In this document: positions 7,127 to 7,176 of the stretch, in pieces
Position numbering within the stretch: position 1 is the first letter of the stretch
How the letters are laid out: the number at the start of each line of letters is the position of its first letter
Assembly: GCA_021204885.1 (NCBI GenBank)
Contig: JAJPYP010000120.1
Location: 5,488 to 12,663 of the forward strand
Origin: Prevotellaceae bacterium
GTDB taxonomy: Bacteria; Bacteroidota; Bacteroidia; Bacteroidales; Bacteroidaceae
DNA: 7,176 nt
Direction: 5' to 3'
The notes under the pieces: generated by a model
The model's database searches: none
Seen by the model: the letters and a program-made list of their open reading frames with translations, nothing else
Told to the model about the DNA's origin: nothing
Program-made: the position numbers and the translations under genes

Positions 7127-7176
7127 GGTATGTAGTTTTAATATAACGTGAGTTCGATATAAGCCGATAAATATAT

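Overview
The window reads as a defence island from a Bacteroidota-like genome (Bacteroides, Phocaeicola or Prevotella type). That placement is an inference. It rests on the moderate AT richness, the near absence of Shine-Dalgarno sequences before clearly real genes, and the style of the proteins; there is no rRNA or housekeeping gene to anchor it.

Layout: positions 1-154 hold two near-identical 77-bp tandem repeats, full of short inverted repeats, which may continue beyond the left edge. Next comes a short AT-rich leader with a 17-bp dyad (169-185) that looks like an operator. Three plus-strand genes follow in one tight operon (201-4097): an N6-adenine methyltransferase with a fused Xre/Cro-type helix-turn-helix, a second Dam-like D12-class adenine methyltransferase, and a restriction endonuclease of the AlwI / N.BspD6I type. 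Together they look like a complete Type IIS restriction-modification system. Such systems recognise asymmetric sites and so usually need two methyltransferase activities, one per strand. GGATC (AlwI) or GAGTC (PleI, MlyI, BspD6I) are the best guesses for the target, but it cannot be read from the sequence. The helix-turn-helix on the first methyltransferase probably makes it the controller of its own operon.

After a 76-bp convergent gap with a modest hairpin, two minus-strand genes form an mcrBC operon (7126 down to 4174): a McrB-type AAA+ GTPase with a large two-part N-terminal region, and McrC, its PD-(D/E)XK nuclease partner. mcrC starts 8 nt inside the end of mcrB. McrBC is a modification-dependent (Type IV) restriction system that attacks DNA carrying modified cytosine. 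The neighbouring system marks adenine, so the two should coexist, one cutting unmarked DNA and the other cutting DNA with foreign cytosine marks.

The most unusual points are: the nickase-like endonuclease with no visible small-subunit gene; the fused controller-methyltransferase and its 434-operator-like dyad; a sharp base-composition change inside mcrB at the boundary between its DNA-reading and motor halves (about 40% versus 50% GC by hand count), which suggests exchange of the specificity module; and the structured 77-bp repeat that abuts the restriction operon. I see no tRNA, rRNA, CRISPR array or transposase.
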